Below, one piece after another: positions 52,629 through 62,117 of a stretch of 64,000 nt of DNA. The number at the start of each line of letters is the position of its first letter. The first letter of the stretch is position 1. Both the position numbers and the translations under genes were made by a program. Location: contig NZ_JBDOIO010000003.1 in the NCBI RefSeq assembly GCF_039831995.1, forward strand, positions 992,001 through 1,056,000, read 5' to 3'. Below the pieces are notes generated by a model that was not told the origin of the DNA, did not search any database, and was given only the letters and a program-made list of their open reading frames with translations. This DNA comes from Paenibacillus pabuli (GTDB lineage: Bacteria; Bacillota; Bacilli; Paenibacillales; Paenibacillaceae).

Positions 52629-54989
52629 ATGAGCCAGGTTTCGAAATTATCATTATTGGATGCAGATAATAAGGAAATCCATTCAGGAAAATTGGGAATG
52701 AATGGTGGAGCAAACCCCAAAGGAGATAGCTTTGGATTTACCAGTTATTATATGACTCGTAATGGCGAGCCCTTCATTCCTGTCGTGGGAGAATTTCACT
52801 TCTCCAGGTTTTCATACTTGCACTGGGAAGAAGAACTGCTGAAAATGAAAGCCGGCGGCATTCACATCGCTGCAACATATGTATTTTGGAATTTTCATGA
52901 GGAAGAAGAAGGAGTTTTTGAATGGAGTGGTAATCGGAACCTGCGCCATTTCATCGATCTTTGCGCCAAACTGGATCTGCCCCTCATTCTTCGCATCGGT
53001 CCGTTCTGCCACGGCGAAGTTCGTAATGGAGGAATTCCGGATTGGGTAGTATCCAAGCCTATTGAGATCCGTTCCAATGATCCCGAATATCTGAAGCTTA
53101 CACGCAGGATGTATCGGGAAATCGCCAGTCAGATGAAAGGCAGCCTGTATCAGGACGGAGGACCTGTTATAGCTGTGCAATTGGAAAATGAATTCATGCA
53201 CGCCGGGGCGCCGAATGATGCATGGGGTTACAAAACAGGGAAATTTCTGTCCTCTGGAACCGGAGGTACAACTCACCTTGCCGAGCTGCGCCGTATTGCG
53301 GAGGATGTAGGGATTCGTCCTCTGTTCTTCACGGCTACCGCTTGGGGCGGCGCTGCCGTTCCCGAGGAAGGCTTTTTGCCCATGCTTGCAGGTTATGCCT
53401 ATACTTCCTGGTTGCCTGACCAGCCTCCAAGCAAGGAATTTATATATCGCGATCTTCATGTTACTCCTGCGGAACCCGTTCAGTATGACACGCGCGAATA
53501 TCCCGTTGCCTATTGCGAAATGGCCGGTGGCATGCAGGTCAGTTATAACGTGAGGCCGTACGTTCCCGAGAACAGCATCGAGGCCATGACCCTTGTCAAG
53601 CTAGCCAGCGGCAGCAATCTGCTCGGTTATTATATGTATCATGGCGGCTCCAATCCCGTTGGCAAGAAGAGTTATCTGAATGAGCAATTCCTGCCGAAGA
53701 TTACGTATGACTACCAGTCTCCCTTGGGTGAATTCGGCAGAGTCGGTGCATCCTATGACCGCATCCGCGCCATCTCTCTGTTTCTCGAGTCTTTCGGATC
53801 TGTCCTTGCTCCGATGAAAACGGTCCTGCCTGAGGGACAATCTACCATAGATCCGACAGATACAGAGACATTACGCTGGTGTGTCAGACATGAGGACGGC
53901 TCTGGTTTTGTTTTCTTGAATAATTTTCAGGACCAGGTGGACATGCCCCGCCGCAGTATACGAATCGAATTGGAAACATCCAAGGGTCACGTTGCCTTCC
54001 CTGCCGAAGGTGAACTTGAGCTGCCTGAAGGAATCGGGTTGATGCTGCCGTTCCATCTGGATCTTCATGGCGTGTCACTACTTAGTGCAACGTCTCCGCT
54101 GCTCACAGTGGTCGAGACTTCTGCAGAAAAAACGGTTTTCTTCTATGCGCATGAAGGGATGAAACCGGAATTCGTCGTTTCCAAAACAAATCTAAAGGAT
54201 GTGCAGTGTAACGAAAGTGTATTAATGGATCAAGGATCTTACTATGTGATTCAACCGAACGTGGACCAACACCATTCAGTCAACTTCCTAACCACTGACG
54301 GGAGCAGCGTACGCTTTGTGGTGCTTTCCAGAGAAGAAGCGCAGAAAGCATATACCTTTGAACTGTGGGGACAACAAACGCTGGTCATTAGCGATTGTCC
54401 CGTTACGGTCAGCAATCACCAGCTTATCTGCACATCAACAGGAGCTTCCCGGTTTGCTGTTTCGCTGTATCCCAAGCCCGAGCACCATTTACAAACCCAT
54501 CGTGCCACGGTTCACTCTCAAAAAGATGGAGCAGCTCTCTTCACTACCTATACCATAGATCTGCCTGAATATACGCCAGACGTGTTGATTAAGAAACCCA
54601 CAGAGAAATCGGCTCTGCTGCAATTTGCCGGAGAGTGGCCCTCTCATGTTCACGATGTATGGCTTGAGGTGGATTATGAAGGTGATGTGGCTGAAGCGTT
54701 CCTGAATGGACGGCTCATAACGGATCACATTTCTTACGGAAAGACCTGGTCCATTGGCCTCAAGGAATTCTACACTCAGCTTGAATCCTCTGAATTGCAC
54801 TTGTCCATAACCCCGCAGCGCAGAGGAACGGTTCATACCTTTGTCAATCAGGCACAAATCGAGCGCTTCGAGGGAATAGAGCTCGCCGAGTTTCGTCGCA
54901 TTGAACCCATTCCGGAATATCGGGTCGCGCTGTATCCAGTGAAAGCGGCCGCAGCGGTTGGACAATTATCCGTTTCATCTTCCATTTAA
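52629..54989 (+). CDS. Glycoside hydrolase family 35 beta-galactosidase
   Basis: 786 residues. The TIM barrel has GEFHFSRFSYLHWEEELLKM, the LRIGPFCHGEVRNGGIPDWV substrate loop, the acid/base Glu in AVQLENEF (near residue 190) and the probable nucleophile in VAYCEMAGGMQ (near 300). C-terminal beta-sandwich domains follow. There is no signal peptide, so it acts on imported beta-galactosides. CAAGGAGGTTGTCCCAGCA precedes ATG 52629. It is divergent from an AraC gene and followed by an oxidoreductase. Confidence 0.9.
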   Translation: MSQVSKLSLLDADNKEIHSGKLGMNGGANPKGDSFGFTSYYMTRNGEPFIPVVGEFHFSRFSYLHWEEELLKMKAGGIHIAATYVFWNFHEEEEGVFEWSGNRNLRHFIDLCAKLDLPLILRIGPFCHGEVRNGGIPDWVVSKPIEIRSNDPEYLKLTRRMYREIASQMKGSLYQDGGPVIAVQLENEFMHAGAPNDAWGYKTGKFLSSGTGGTTHLAELRRIAEDVGIRPLFFTATAWGGAAVPEEGFLPMLAGYAYTSWLPDQPPSKEFIYRDLHVTPAEPVQYDTREYPVAYCEMAGGMQVSYNVRPYVPENSIEAMTLVKLASGSNLLGYYMYHGGSNPVGKKSYLNEQFLPKITYDYQSPLGEFGRVGASYDRIRAISLFLESFGSVLAPMKTVLPEGQSTIDPTDTETLRWCVRHEDGSGFVFLNNFQDQVDMPRRSIRIELETSKGHVAFPAEGELELPEGIGLMLPFHLDLHGVSLLSATSPLLTVVETSAEKTVFFYAHEGMKPEFVVSKTNLKDVQCNESVLMDQGSYYVIQPNVDQHHSVNFLTTDGSSVRFVVLSREEAQKAYTFELWGQQTLVISDCPVTVSNHQLICTSTGASRFAVSLYPKPEHHLQTHRATVHSQKDGAALFTTYTIDLPEYTPDVLIKKPTEKSALLQFAGEWPSHVHDVWLEVDYEGDVAEAFLNGRLITDHISYGKTWSIGLKEFYTQLESSELHLSITPQRRGTVHTFVNQAQIERFEGIELAEFRRIEPIPEYRVALYPVKAAAAVGQLSVSSSI

Positions 54990-54998
54990 AATGTTATT

Positions 54999-55043
54999 AA
55001 GCCCTGAATTCGTTCAGATCGAACCAATTCAGGGCTTTTTTTT
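54999..55043 (+). terminator. Intrinsic terminator after GH35
   Basis: AAGCCCTGAATT and AATTCAGGGCTT pair over 12 bases with a 15-base loop, followed by TTTTTTTC. Confidence 0.85.
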
Positions 55044-55158
55044 CATACTTTTATTGAAAATGCTTTGCTTCGTGATATCCTTGAGTAGAAAATATAGGTA
55101 ACATACTTATCTAGTACATATTTCATTTAGAAGAAGCATGAGAAGCGAGGAGATTCTT

Positions 55159-56208
55159 TTGAGTCAACCGATTTGTTTTGGAATTATAGGATTCGGCTGG
55201 AGAGCAGAAGCTTATCTTCGGATCGCGAAGCAGCTCCCCCATGTGTTCAAAATCAGCGGCATAGTCGTTCGCAATCCGGCCAAATATCAGGAAGCTGCCG
55301 AACGTTGGGGCTTGACCCTTTACGAGACTCCTCATGAAATGGCCCGCCACTGTGATTTTCTGTTGGTTGCTGTTTCCAAAGCATCCGTCCCTGCCGTCCT
55401 TGAAGAACTTGTTTCACTACAAGTGCCTCTCTTGGTTGAAACACCACCGGCATTCGATGAAGAAAGCCTTGGAATCATGTCCACTTTTGCCGAGAAAAAC
55501 GGCCAGATTCAGGTTGCAGAACAGTATCCGCTGCAGCCGCATCATATCGCTCGAACGTCCCTCATACAGTCAGGGAATTTGGGTCAGGTTCATCATGTGC
55601 AAGCATCAATAGCACACGGTTATCACGGGATCAGTCTGATTCGTAACTGGCTGTCGCTCACGGAAATCAGCTGTGAAATCGTTGCCCGTCGCTTCGAACT
55701 TCCGATTCTGGAAGTACCTTACCGTGGTCGACAAGTCCAGGATCGAATCGAAAATGAAGTGCAAGATATCGCCATGCTGTCGTTCCGTAACGGAAAGAGC
55801 GCTGTGCTCGATTTCACCCGCTCTCAATACTTTTCGCCGCTCCGTCAAAACCGGGTTCTGATTCGCGGTTCCCATGGGGAGATCCGGGATAACGAGGTCA
55901 CCATCAGCTTGGGTACCGATGTGTACGATACATACGCCATCCAACGAATTCAAAGCGGCATGGAAGGAAGTCTGGGACCGCTGTCCCTCCGTGAGCTTCG
56001 CGCAGGCCAAGAGTGCATGTACCGTAACCCCTTCCCTTCTGCCCCGTTTTCTGATGAAGAGCTGGCCATGGTTGAAATATTGACGCGAATGTCTACCTTT
56101 GTGAGAGAGAATAGTCCTTTTTATCCCCTGACTGAAGCTCTTAAGGATGTGCGTTTGTCTCTGGCCATAGAGAAATCTATCACAACTCAAGCATCGGTAA
56201 GGATCTAA
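55159..56208 (+). CDS. Gfo/Idh/MocA-family oxidoreductase
   Basis: 349 residues. The Rossmann start is FGIIGFGWRAEAYLRIAKQL and the catalytic-lysine region is VETPPAFDEE, where the usual EKP is replaced by ETP, so the canonical Lys is missing. The C-terminal alpha/beta domain follows. TTG 55159 is preferred: GAGGAG is six bases upstream and the ATG at 55138 has none. It lies after GH35, so it probably acts on a sugar or sugar acid; activity uncertain given the altered motif. Confidence 0.82.
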   Translation: MSQPICFGIIGFGWRAEAYLRIAKQLPHVFKISGIVVRNPAKYQEAAERWGLTLYETPHEMARHCDFLLVAVSKASVPAVLEELVSLQVPLLVETPPAFDEESLGIMSTFAEKNGQIQVAEQYPLQPHHIARTSLIQSGNLGQVHHVQASIAHGYHGISLIRNWLSLTEISCEIVARRFELPILEVPYRGRQVQDRIENEVQDIAMLSFRNGKSAVLDFTRSQYFSPLRQNRVLIRGSHGEIRDNEVTISLGTDVYDTYAIQRIQSGMEGSLGPLSLRELRAGQECMYRNPFPSAPFSDEELAMVEILTRMSTFVRENSPFYPLTEALKDVRLSLAIEKSITTQASVRI

Positions 56209-56269
56209 TTTTAACTATGAAATATGAACTAATCGTTTAACGAAATCGCTCTTTGAAAGGTGTTCTTCA

Positions 56270-56539
56270 ATGTTTGCAATCGTAAACTCAGGTTCTTTAC
56301 TCCTTTTATTTGGGGGGTGGTATGTCATATTCCTTATGTCCAAACATTCCAAAGACTCCAGCCGTTCATCGGCTCGCGTTATGAGAATTATCTTGGCCGT
56401 ATCCATCATCATTCTATTGGTTCAAGATTACATATTCAAAACAATACCGTCTAATACAATACTAGTATTCGTTTTTATTGTTGTTTTAATAGCCACTAGG
56501 TCATTGCCGGATAAGAACAAAGAGAAAAAAACGAACTAA
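56270..56539 (+). CDS. Small membrane protein of unknown function
   Basis: 89 residues with three hydrophobic segments (7-22, 38-53, 62-78) and a lysine-rich C-terminus (LPDKNKEKKTN). GAAAGGTG precedes the ATG. No family recognised. Confidence 0.65.
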   Translation: MFAIVNSGSLLLLFGGWYVIFLMSKHSKDSSRSSARVMRIILAVSIIILLVQDYIFKTIPSNTILVFVFIVVLIATRSLPDKNKEKKTN

Positions 56540-56566
56540 CTCCCTGACAGGGATAAGTTCGTTTTT
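56526..56566. terminator. Bidirectional intrinsic terminator
   Basis: AAAAACGAACT/AGTTCGTTTTT outer stem and TCCCTG/CAGGGA inner stem, between the small membrane protein and the convergent DUF4179 gene. Confidence 0.85.
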
Positions 56567-56569
56567 TTG

Positions 56570-58045
56570 CTATTCATTCATTATTACGGACCAGTTAGGA
56601 TCTTTATAGCGTTTATCGACCACTTCTCTCACCAGACTGAGCTCCTCTGGAATATGATCTAAGCCCTCAATTCGGTATTCAAAAGGACTATTCATTTTAC
56701 GATCTCCCATGCTGATAAATCCCTCTCTCCAATGATCAGGCAAGCTATTTTCCAATCCCGATGATCCTCTTTTGCTTACATTATATTGTTTACCTGCCGA
56801 ATCATATGCTTTCCATGCATCATTACGAACTTCATTATCCATTTCTCCGTAAAATAAAACAGCCAGTTCGTTGGTTTCGCCACCACTTTGCGATCTTTCC
56901 AACGAAGTCCCTATCACTTCCACTCTATCCTTCAAAACCTTAAAAGATTTAGGCTCTGATAACTCCGCAGGTCTAAAGGAAAACTTGCTACCATCCACTT
57001 CAGCAATTGAGTATCCATCCAGAACAAAGCGGTAAGGTTCATGCTCAGGGAGATACTTAAAAGTATAGCTCCATCGCATTTTCCCTTCTTCAATCACACT
57101 ATAGTCAAATGTCATCAGGCTGTCCATGTAACCGGATTTTCTTGGATTCACTGAATGTATCTCTTCGTTTTTTAAGTTCTCAAAGTGAAAGCTCAATGTT
57201 TGGTTTTCCCACAAATCACCTGGGGATCTAGCCATTGCTGCATCATCAAGCTCAGTCTCCAGTTCGAATCGTACCCCCTGCACCATTCGTGTGATCCGTT
57301 TTAAATTAACAGTCAGTCCATGTGGTGTTGTATAAGTTCCAGAGAGTTCCTCTACTTGGGTCTTGCTGTTTGCCTCTTTCATATCCAAGTCAAAGCTAAA
57401 ATTCCAATTCCCTTCTATTGCAGGTACATTTCTGTTTCCAAGCGTATTAATATTCCCCTCGATTGTAATCTTGTCCGTTTGCAGCGGTTCACTGAAGAAC
57501 TCCACCATATAATAAAAATCATTTGTATATCCCATATCGTACATACTGCCCACGGTTTTCCCTTCAGCATCTTTAATAGTAATGGTGTTCGATTCTCCAA
57601 GACTCAGCTTGTCCCGGTCATGCTCTCCTTTGTTATCAAAAAGTTGGAGCGCAAGCGTCACTCGTGTAGGATCTGCTACAGCTTCCTCAATAACAAGGGT
57701 GTAGCCCTTGTCATTGACTTTAATATGTGGATTATGTACCAATCCCAGCTCCTTTGCTCGCAGGAGTCCGATATCGGGATTGTCCTTGGAAAACAGAGAT
57801 CTAATTATTTCCGCAAACGTTGGCACTGTATAGATCATGACCGCCGCTAGGGCAAAACAGATGGTTATAGCTGCAGCAGTCCATCTCCATTTGTTAAAGC
57901 GAGATTTCTTTCTCGACTTTTGCTCAGAAAGGGAAGAAAAAGCATTCTCCATAGCAAGTGTAACTGAATCGGGGAGGACAAGGTCTTGTGATTTCGGCTT
58001 TAAAAACTGTTTAATTTCGTGATCAACTGGATCATGATAACTCAT
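56570..58045 (-). CDS. DUF4179 protein, probable anti-sigma factor
   Basis: 491 residues. A cytoplasmic N-terminus of about 55 residues, one membrane helix (WTAAAITICFALAAVMIYTV) and a large extracellular beta-rich region (DUF4179-like, GLVHNPHIKVNDKGYTLVIE). It overlaps the upstream sigma-factor gene by 14 bases and is translationally coupled. It should hold the sigma factor at the membrane until a cell-surface signal arrives. I chose ATG 58045 (GGGGAAG upstream); the frame runs back to 58252 through the sigma gene. Confidence 0.85.
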   Translation of the reverse strand: MSYHDPVDHEIKQFLKPKSQDLVLPDSVTLAMENAFSSLSEQKSRKKSRFNKWRWTAAAITICFALAAVMIYTVPTFAEIIRSLFSKDNPDIGLLRAKELGLVHNPHIKVNDKGYTLVIEEAVADPTRVTLALQLFDNKGEHDRDKLSLGESNTITIKDAEGKTVGSMYDMGYTNDFYYMVEFFSEPLQTDKITIEGNINTLGNRNVPAIEGNWNFSFDLDMKEANSKTQVEELSGTYTTPHGLTVNLKRITRMVQGVRFELETELDDAAMARSPGDLWENQTLSFHFENLKNEEIHSVNPRKSGYMDSLMTFDYSVIEEGKMRWSYTFKYLPEHEPYRFVLDGYSIAEVDGSKFSFRPAELSEPKSFKVLKDRVEVIGTSLERSQSGGETNELAVLFYGEMDNEVRNDAWKAYDSAGKQYNVSKRGSSGLENSLPDHWREGFISMGDRKMNSPFEYRIEGLDHIPEELSLVREVVDKRYKDPNWSVIMNE

Positions 58046-58559
58046 ATTTATCTTCCCCTTCCCCTTGTACAAGCTCACAGAGTTGTTTCCTAGCCCTGAA
58101 CAAACGTGACTTAACAGTACCTTCAGAAATTTCAAGCACGTTGGAAATATCCTTGACCGACATATCCTCGATATAAAAGAGCGTGACCATCGTTCGAAGT
58201 TGATCATCCAGTTCATCAATGATGTCAAACAGTTCAATATGTTCATATTCATCCTTATAAGATGTTTGTCTCAAGTCATAAGGAATAAGAGAAATTCGCT
58301 TCAATTTTCTGTTGATACGATTGCACTCGTTGATTAGGATCCGAATAATCCAGGTTTTAAAATAAGCGGGTTCTTTCAAAGTATGTATACTAGTAAATGC
58401 TTTGGTAATGGTCTCTTGTATCGCATCTGCGCTATCTTCGTTGTTCCTTACGATTGATCTTGCTATAACATAGAGGCTTTGCTGAAGCGTCCGTATTAAT
58501 GATACAAATGCTTGCTTATCTCCTTTTCGTGCAAGTTCTGCTTTCTCGGTTAAATCCAC
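58032..58559 (-). CDS. ECF-type RNA polymerase sigma factor
   Basis: 175 residues. Region 2 (SLIRTLQQSLYVIARSIVRN, EDSADAIQETITKAF) and region 4 (MSVKDISNVLEISEGTVKSR, LFRARKQL) are typical of group 4 sigma factors. The GTG start 58559 has GGAGGGG eight bases upstream. It is paired with the DUF4179 membrane protein. The regulon is unknown; autoregulation is usual for the group. Confidence 0.92.
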   Translation of the reverse strand: MDLTEKAELARKGDKQAFVSLIRTLQQSLYVIARSIVRNNEDSADAIQETITKAFTSIHTLKEPAYFKTWIIRILINECNRINRKLKRISLIPYDLRQTSYKDEYEHIELFDIIDELDDQLRTMVTLFYIEDMSVKDISNVLEISEGTVKSRLFRARKQLCELVQGEGEDKYELS

Positions 58560-58676
58560 GAAGATTTCCCCTCCTCCTCAATTCTATCTAATCATTAGAT
58601 CGTCAAAGGCTTCATTTGGTTCACAAAAGTATAAAAATTATTTTCAAATAATGTTTAAATTCTTATTTCTCAACCA

Positions 58677-58704
58677 AAAACAGCCGAACTTAGTCGTTCG
58701 ACTG
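58677..58704 (-). terminator. Intrinsic terminator of GH42
   Basis: On the minus strand CAGTCGAAC pairs with GTTCGGCTG and is followed by TTTTTGG. Confidence 0.75.
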
Positions 58705-58717
58705 CCCTCTGTACTAG

Positions 58718-60784
58718 CTATTGTCCTATCTCAAAAATGAACACACCATAGGGTGACAGGTTCACCTTATCCTTATACGATGTTCCCGAAAGTAACTCTT
58801 TGACTTCCTTCTTCAACTTGATGAAGACCTCCTGGTCCGAGTAGTTGAGAAGAAATAGATATGCTTTATCCTTTGCGGAACGGATACCGATTTCAACTTC
58901 GGAAGGCACCTCTACCAAGTCATCGACAGGTGAAGACAGTCCTATTTCATCCATGATAGCATCGACTACTGGTTCATTGTATGCTGCGCCATAATACCAT
59001 ACTTCTCCTTGACCAACTGCACGTCTCGTCATTGCAGCATGACCTGCATAGTATTCGGAAGCATATTCGGCGACAACCTGTACCTCGGGATTTTCCACAT
59101 GAAGAATTTCGTTGAACCCAACCGTTTGTATTCCCTGAGGCCCTTGCTCACTTTTTCCCTTCCATTGCAGCTTGGCTCCGGTAACGGTTCCTTTGACTAA
59201 GGTATAATCCTCCACCGTTACTCCACATAACGCCGCAACCGCTCCTGGGAACGGTCTCATATAACAATGTCCCTTGAGATCCTTATATCCGGTACGTGCA
59301 CCGAATAACAGCGTACCTCCTTGGCTCACATATGCTCGAAGAAGTTCTGCTGTTTCGTCCGTCATGATTGCCGGATGAGCATAGATGATTACCTTATATT
59401 TGGACAGGTTTTCCAATACGGTCTTTGGTCGCAGGGTAACTACATCTGTAGGGATATGGCGATATTGCAGCTGCTTATACCAAGCACGTGTGCTCTGATG
59501 ATGAAGCGGACCATGCCACTCGTCTAACTCTCCGTCCCACATATTATCGTAATCCTGCAGGATGGCAACGTCCGCCAGATATGTCGTACCCGCAATAACA
59601 CGTCCGATTTGGGCAAACTCTTGCCCAACCTGTGCAACCTCTCTCACTCGCCTGTTGGGTTGATTGTGATAATCGTTGATGCCGTGCCAGTACATCTCGG
59701 TTCCGAATGTGGCTGTACGCCAGCGGAAGTATACCAGTAAGTCTGTTCCGTGAAGAATGGATTGGTACGACCACAATCTGATCTGACCAGGCCTTGGCGT
59801 GCCCATACCTATGCTATCAACCCAGCCACCTGGCCCTGACTGTTGTTCCATTACACAAAAATTCGGTGACATGTTGCGTACATTGGACAATTTCATGCTC
59901 CATGCCCGGTCTTGCAATGGGTTTTCGTCTTCACCTGGAAATATCGTGGCAAACTGTGGATACGAATCATAGGAAAAGAAATCCAGAAGATGCTCCGTCA
60001 ATTCATGATTATCCAAATGTCCAAACGTACCGTTTGTTGTGATCCAATGTTCCGGGTCCAATTCACGTATGATATCCGCTTGAAGCTTGGCAAACGAAAT
60101 GGTATTCGACGATATGAAGCGCTTTTCATCCAGTGCCAGGTGAGGATTAGGTGAAGAATTGACCATGCTCCGTGTAAGATATATTTGTTCCCACGCTGTA
60201 TAGGTCTGACTCCAAAATACCGTTCCCCATGCCTGGTTGAGCTGTTCTAGTGAGCCATATCGATCTCTAAGCCACGCCCGGAAGGCGACATGGTCTGCCT
60301 CAGCATAGAAAACATCCATGTGACAGTTGAGTTCGTTATCGATCTGCCATCCAATGACAGCCGGATGATTTTTATATGCCAGAACCATATTGCGCACTAT
60401 TTTTTCACATTGCTGTCTGTAGATCGGACTGCTGTAGTTGTTATGACGTCGCATGCCGTGTCGATACAATACGCCATCCTTATTGGCGTTTAACACTTCA
60501 GGATACTTTTCTGTTAACCACGCTGGCGGAGTTGCGGTCGGGGTCCCCAGAATGACACTTAAACCATACTGGTGCGCAAGATCCATTACACGTCCAAAAA
60601 AACGGAAATCAAATCGGTCTTCTTCAGGTTCCATGATAGACCATGCGAATTCAGCCATCCGAATGACCGTAATATTCATCTCCTGCATTCTGCGGAAATC
60701 GTCCTCCCATAATTGCTCATTCCAATGCTCCGGGTAGTAACAGACACCCAGTTTTAATTCGTCCATTTGTATTGACTTCGCCAT
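58718..60784 (-). CDS. Glycoside hydrolase family 42 beta-galactosidase
   Basis: 688 residues, the family size. The barrel starts LGVCYYPEHWNEQLWEDDFR. The acid/base Glu is in GWQIDNELNCHM (near residue 150) and the nucleophile in CVMEQQSGPGGW (near 312). A trimerisation domain (GGTLLFGARTGYKDLKGH) and a C-terminal beta domain follow. No signal peptide. Its substrate is a beta-galactoside, possibly plant galactan. The third zinc-site cysteines of some GH42 enzymes are not obvious. It is divergent from an AraC gene. Confidence 0.93.
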   Translation of the reverse strand: MAKSIQMDELKLGVCYYPEHWNEQLWEDDFRRMQEMNITVIRMAEFAWSIMEPEEDRFDFRFFGRVMDLAHQYGLSVILGTPTATPPAWLTEKYPEVLNANKDGVLYRHGMRRHNNYSSPIYRQQCEKIVRNMVLAYKNHPAVIGWQIDNELNCHMDVFYAEADHVAFRAWLRDRYGSLEQLNQAWGTVFWSQTYTAWEQIYLTRSMVNSSPNPHLALDEKRFISSNTISFAKLQADIIRELDPEHWITTNGTFGHLDNHELTEHLLDFFSYDSYPQFATIFPGEDENPLQDRAWSMKLSNVRNMSPNFCVMEQQSGPGGWVDSIGMGTPRPGQIRLWSYQSILHGTDLLVYFRWRTATFGTEMYWHGINDYHNQPNRRVREVAQVGQEFAQIGRVIAGTTYLADVAILQDYDNMWDGELDEWHGPLHHQSTRAWYKQLQYRHIPTDVVTLRPKTVLENLSKYKVIIYAHPAIMTDETAELLRAYVSQGGTLLFGARTGYKDLKGHCYMRPFPGAVAALCGVTVEDYTLVKGTVTGAKLQWKGKSEQGPQGIQTVGFNEILHVENPEVQVVAEYASEYYAGHAAMTRRAVGQGEVWYYGAAYNEPVVDAIMDEIGLSSPVDDLVEVPSEVEIGIRSAKDKAYLFLLNYSDQEVFIKLKKEVKELLSGTSYKDKVNLSPYGVFIFEIGQ

Positions 60785-60964
60785 CTCATTGTCCCCCTTA
60801 ACTTACGATACTGCCTTCATTCTATTGGACCAACCGCGTATAATAAATGACAAGATTATGCGACTTATAATAAAATATTGACATCCATAAATAATGATAG
60901 AACTGATGAATAGCTTTGTTTTTAATAATGACATCAAAATTTTGCGTTCAAATGGAGGTTACGC

Positions 60965-61831
60965 GTGAAAGAGCACCTCTTTCTTCCTAAGCCGGTTTTC
61001 CCCAGGCATACTTGCTTCCCGGATTTTATTGGAGGCTACAGTAATTTTCCGAAGCATCGTGTGAATCGGGAATATCGGACCAAAGAAAGCAACTTGGATC
61101 AATGCTATAATCTGCACCTTGTATATGACGGAAAAGGATTCCTTCACAGCGGAACCAATTCTTATGAGTTAACGCGTGCACAGGGATTTCTTTACGGTCC
61201 TGGTCTCAGGCAAACCTATCATTCGGACTCTGATGAACCCTGGAGTATTCGTTGGATTCACTTCTACGGTATTCATCTTGAAGAATTATTGAATGGAAAA
61301 GGAGTTGACGAGCCATGGCTGTTTCAGTGTTCCAACTTTCCAATGATTACAGCTCTGATGGATCGATTACTGGAATTAGGCAGGGGATTTCAGGTTGAGG
61401 ATGAGCACAGTATTGCCGCAACGCTATATGAACTTTTGACAAGATTACAATCCGGAGCGAGCCAAATCAATGTTTCCGTGCATCCAACCGCAGAGCGGAT
61501 TCGTGAAGCAGCAAATTACGTCCGCTCCCACAGTAATGAGCACATCACTCTTGAACAAGCAGCCGGGATCGCCGGTTATAGTACTTCATACTTTAGCCGC
61601 AAGTTCAGTCAAACGTTTGGAATCTCTTTTCCGGAATTCCTAATGGAATCCAGGTTATTGCATGCAAAGCAATTGTTAGCTACGACTAACCTTTCCATTA
61701 AGCAAATCACGTTTGAGACCGGTTTTTCACAGTCAAGCTACTTCATTAGATGTTTTCGAAGCCAAGAAAACGTCACCCCAATGCAATTCCGAAATATTCA
61801 CAATCATATGAAAGAGGAACATTTCTCATAA
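60965..61831 (+). CDS. AraC-family transcriptional regulator
   Basis: 288 residues. The cupin-like sensing domain has HLVYDGKGFLHSGTNSYELT, and the C-terminal helix-turn-helix pair is ITLEQAAGIAGYSTSYFSRK and IKQITFETGFSQSSYFIRCF. The GTG start 60965 has GGAGG six bases upstream. It is divergent from GH42 and probably activates it when galactosides are present. Confidence 0.9.
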   Translation: MKEHLFLPKPVFPRHTCFPDFIGGYSNFPKHRVNREYRTKESNLDQCYNLHLVYDGKGFLHSGTNSYELTRAQGFLYGPGLRQTYHSDSDEPWSIRWIHFYGIHLEELLNGKGVDEPWLFQCSNFPMITALMDRLLELGRGFQVEDEHSIAATLYELLTRLQSGASQINVSVHPTAERIREAANYVRSHSNEHITLEQAAGIAGYSTSYFSRKFSQTFGISFPEFLMESRLLHAKQLLATTNLSIKQITFETGFSQSSYFIRCFRSQENVTPMQFRNIHNHMKEEHFS

Positions 61832-61833
61832 AA

Positions 61834-61862
61834 AAGACTCTGCACACAAAATGCAGAGTCTT
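61834..61862. terminator. Bidirectional intrinsic terminator
   Basis: AAGACTCTGCA and TGCAGAGTCTT pair over 11 bases with a 7-base loop. Confidence 0.85.
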
Positions 61863-61874
61863 CTTCACTCGCGA

Positions 61875-62108
61875 TCATAACTTCTCTAAGGAGTCTTCGT
61901 CTTCATCAGCTCTATATTCCAACAGATCTCCCGGCTGACATTGCAGTGCTTTGCAGATTGCCTCCAGCGTAGACAAACGTATCGCTTTTGCCTTCCCGTT
62001 CTTCAATATGGAAATATTGGCGATCGTGATATCAACTCTCTCTGCAAGCTCGGTAACCGTCATTTTCCGTTTTGCCAACATCACATCAATATTGATTATA
62101 ATAGCCAT
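61875..62108 (-). CDS. XRE-family small DNA-binding protein (YozG-like)
   Basis: 77 residues, a Cro/CI helix-turn-helix: KRKMTVTELAERVDITIANI then SILKNGKAKAIRLSTLEAIC. The end is acidic (ADEDEDSLEKL). It follows a DUF2975 gene by nine bases; this two-gene pair is widespread in Firmicutes, but its role is not established. TGAGGTGAAAAT precedes the ATG. Confidence 0.9.
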   Translation of the reverse strand: MAIIINIDVMLAKRKMTVTELAERVDITIANISILKNGKAKAIRLSTLEAICKALQCQPGDLLEYRADEDEDSLEKL

Positions 62109-62117
62109 ATTTTCACC

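Noticed and set aside
52812..53459. 215-codon minus-strand frame
   Set aside because: It is a shadow of the GH35 gene, without motif or ribosome site.
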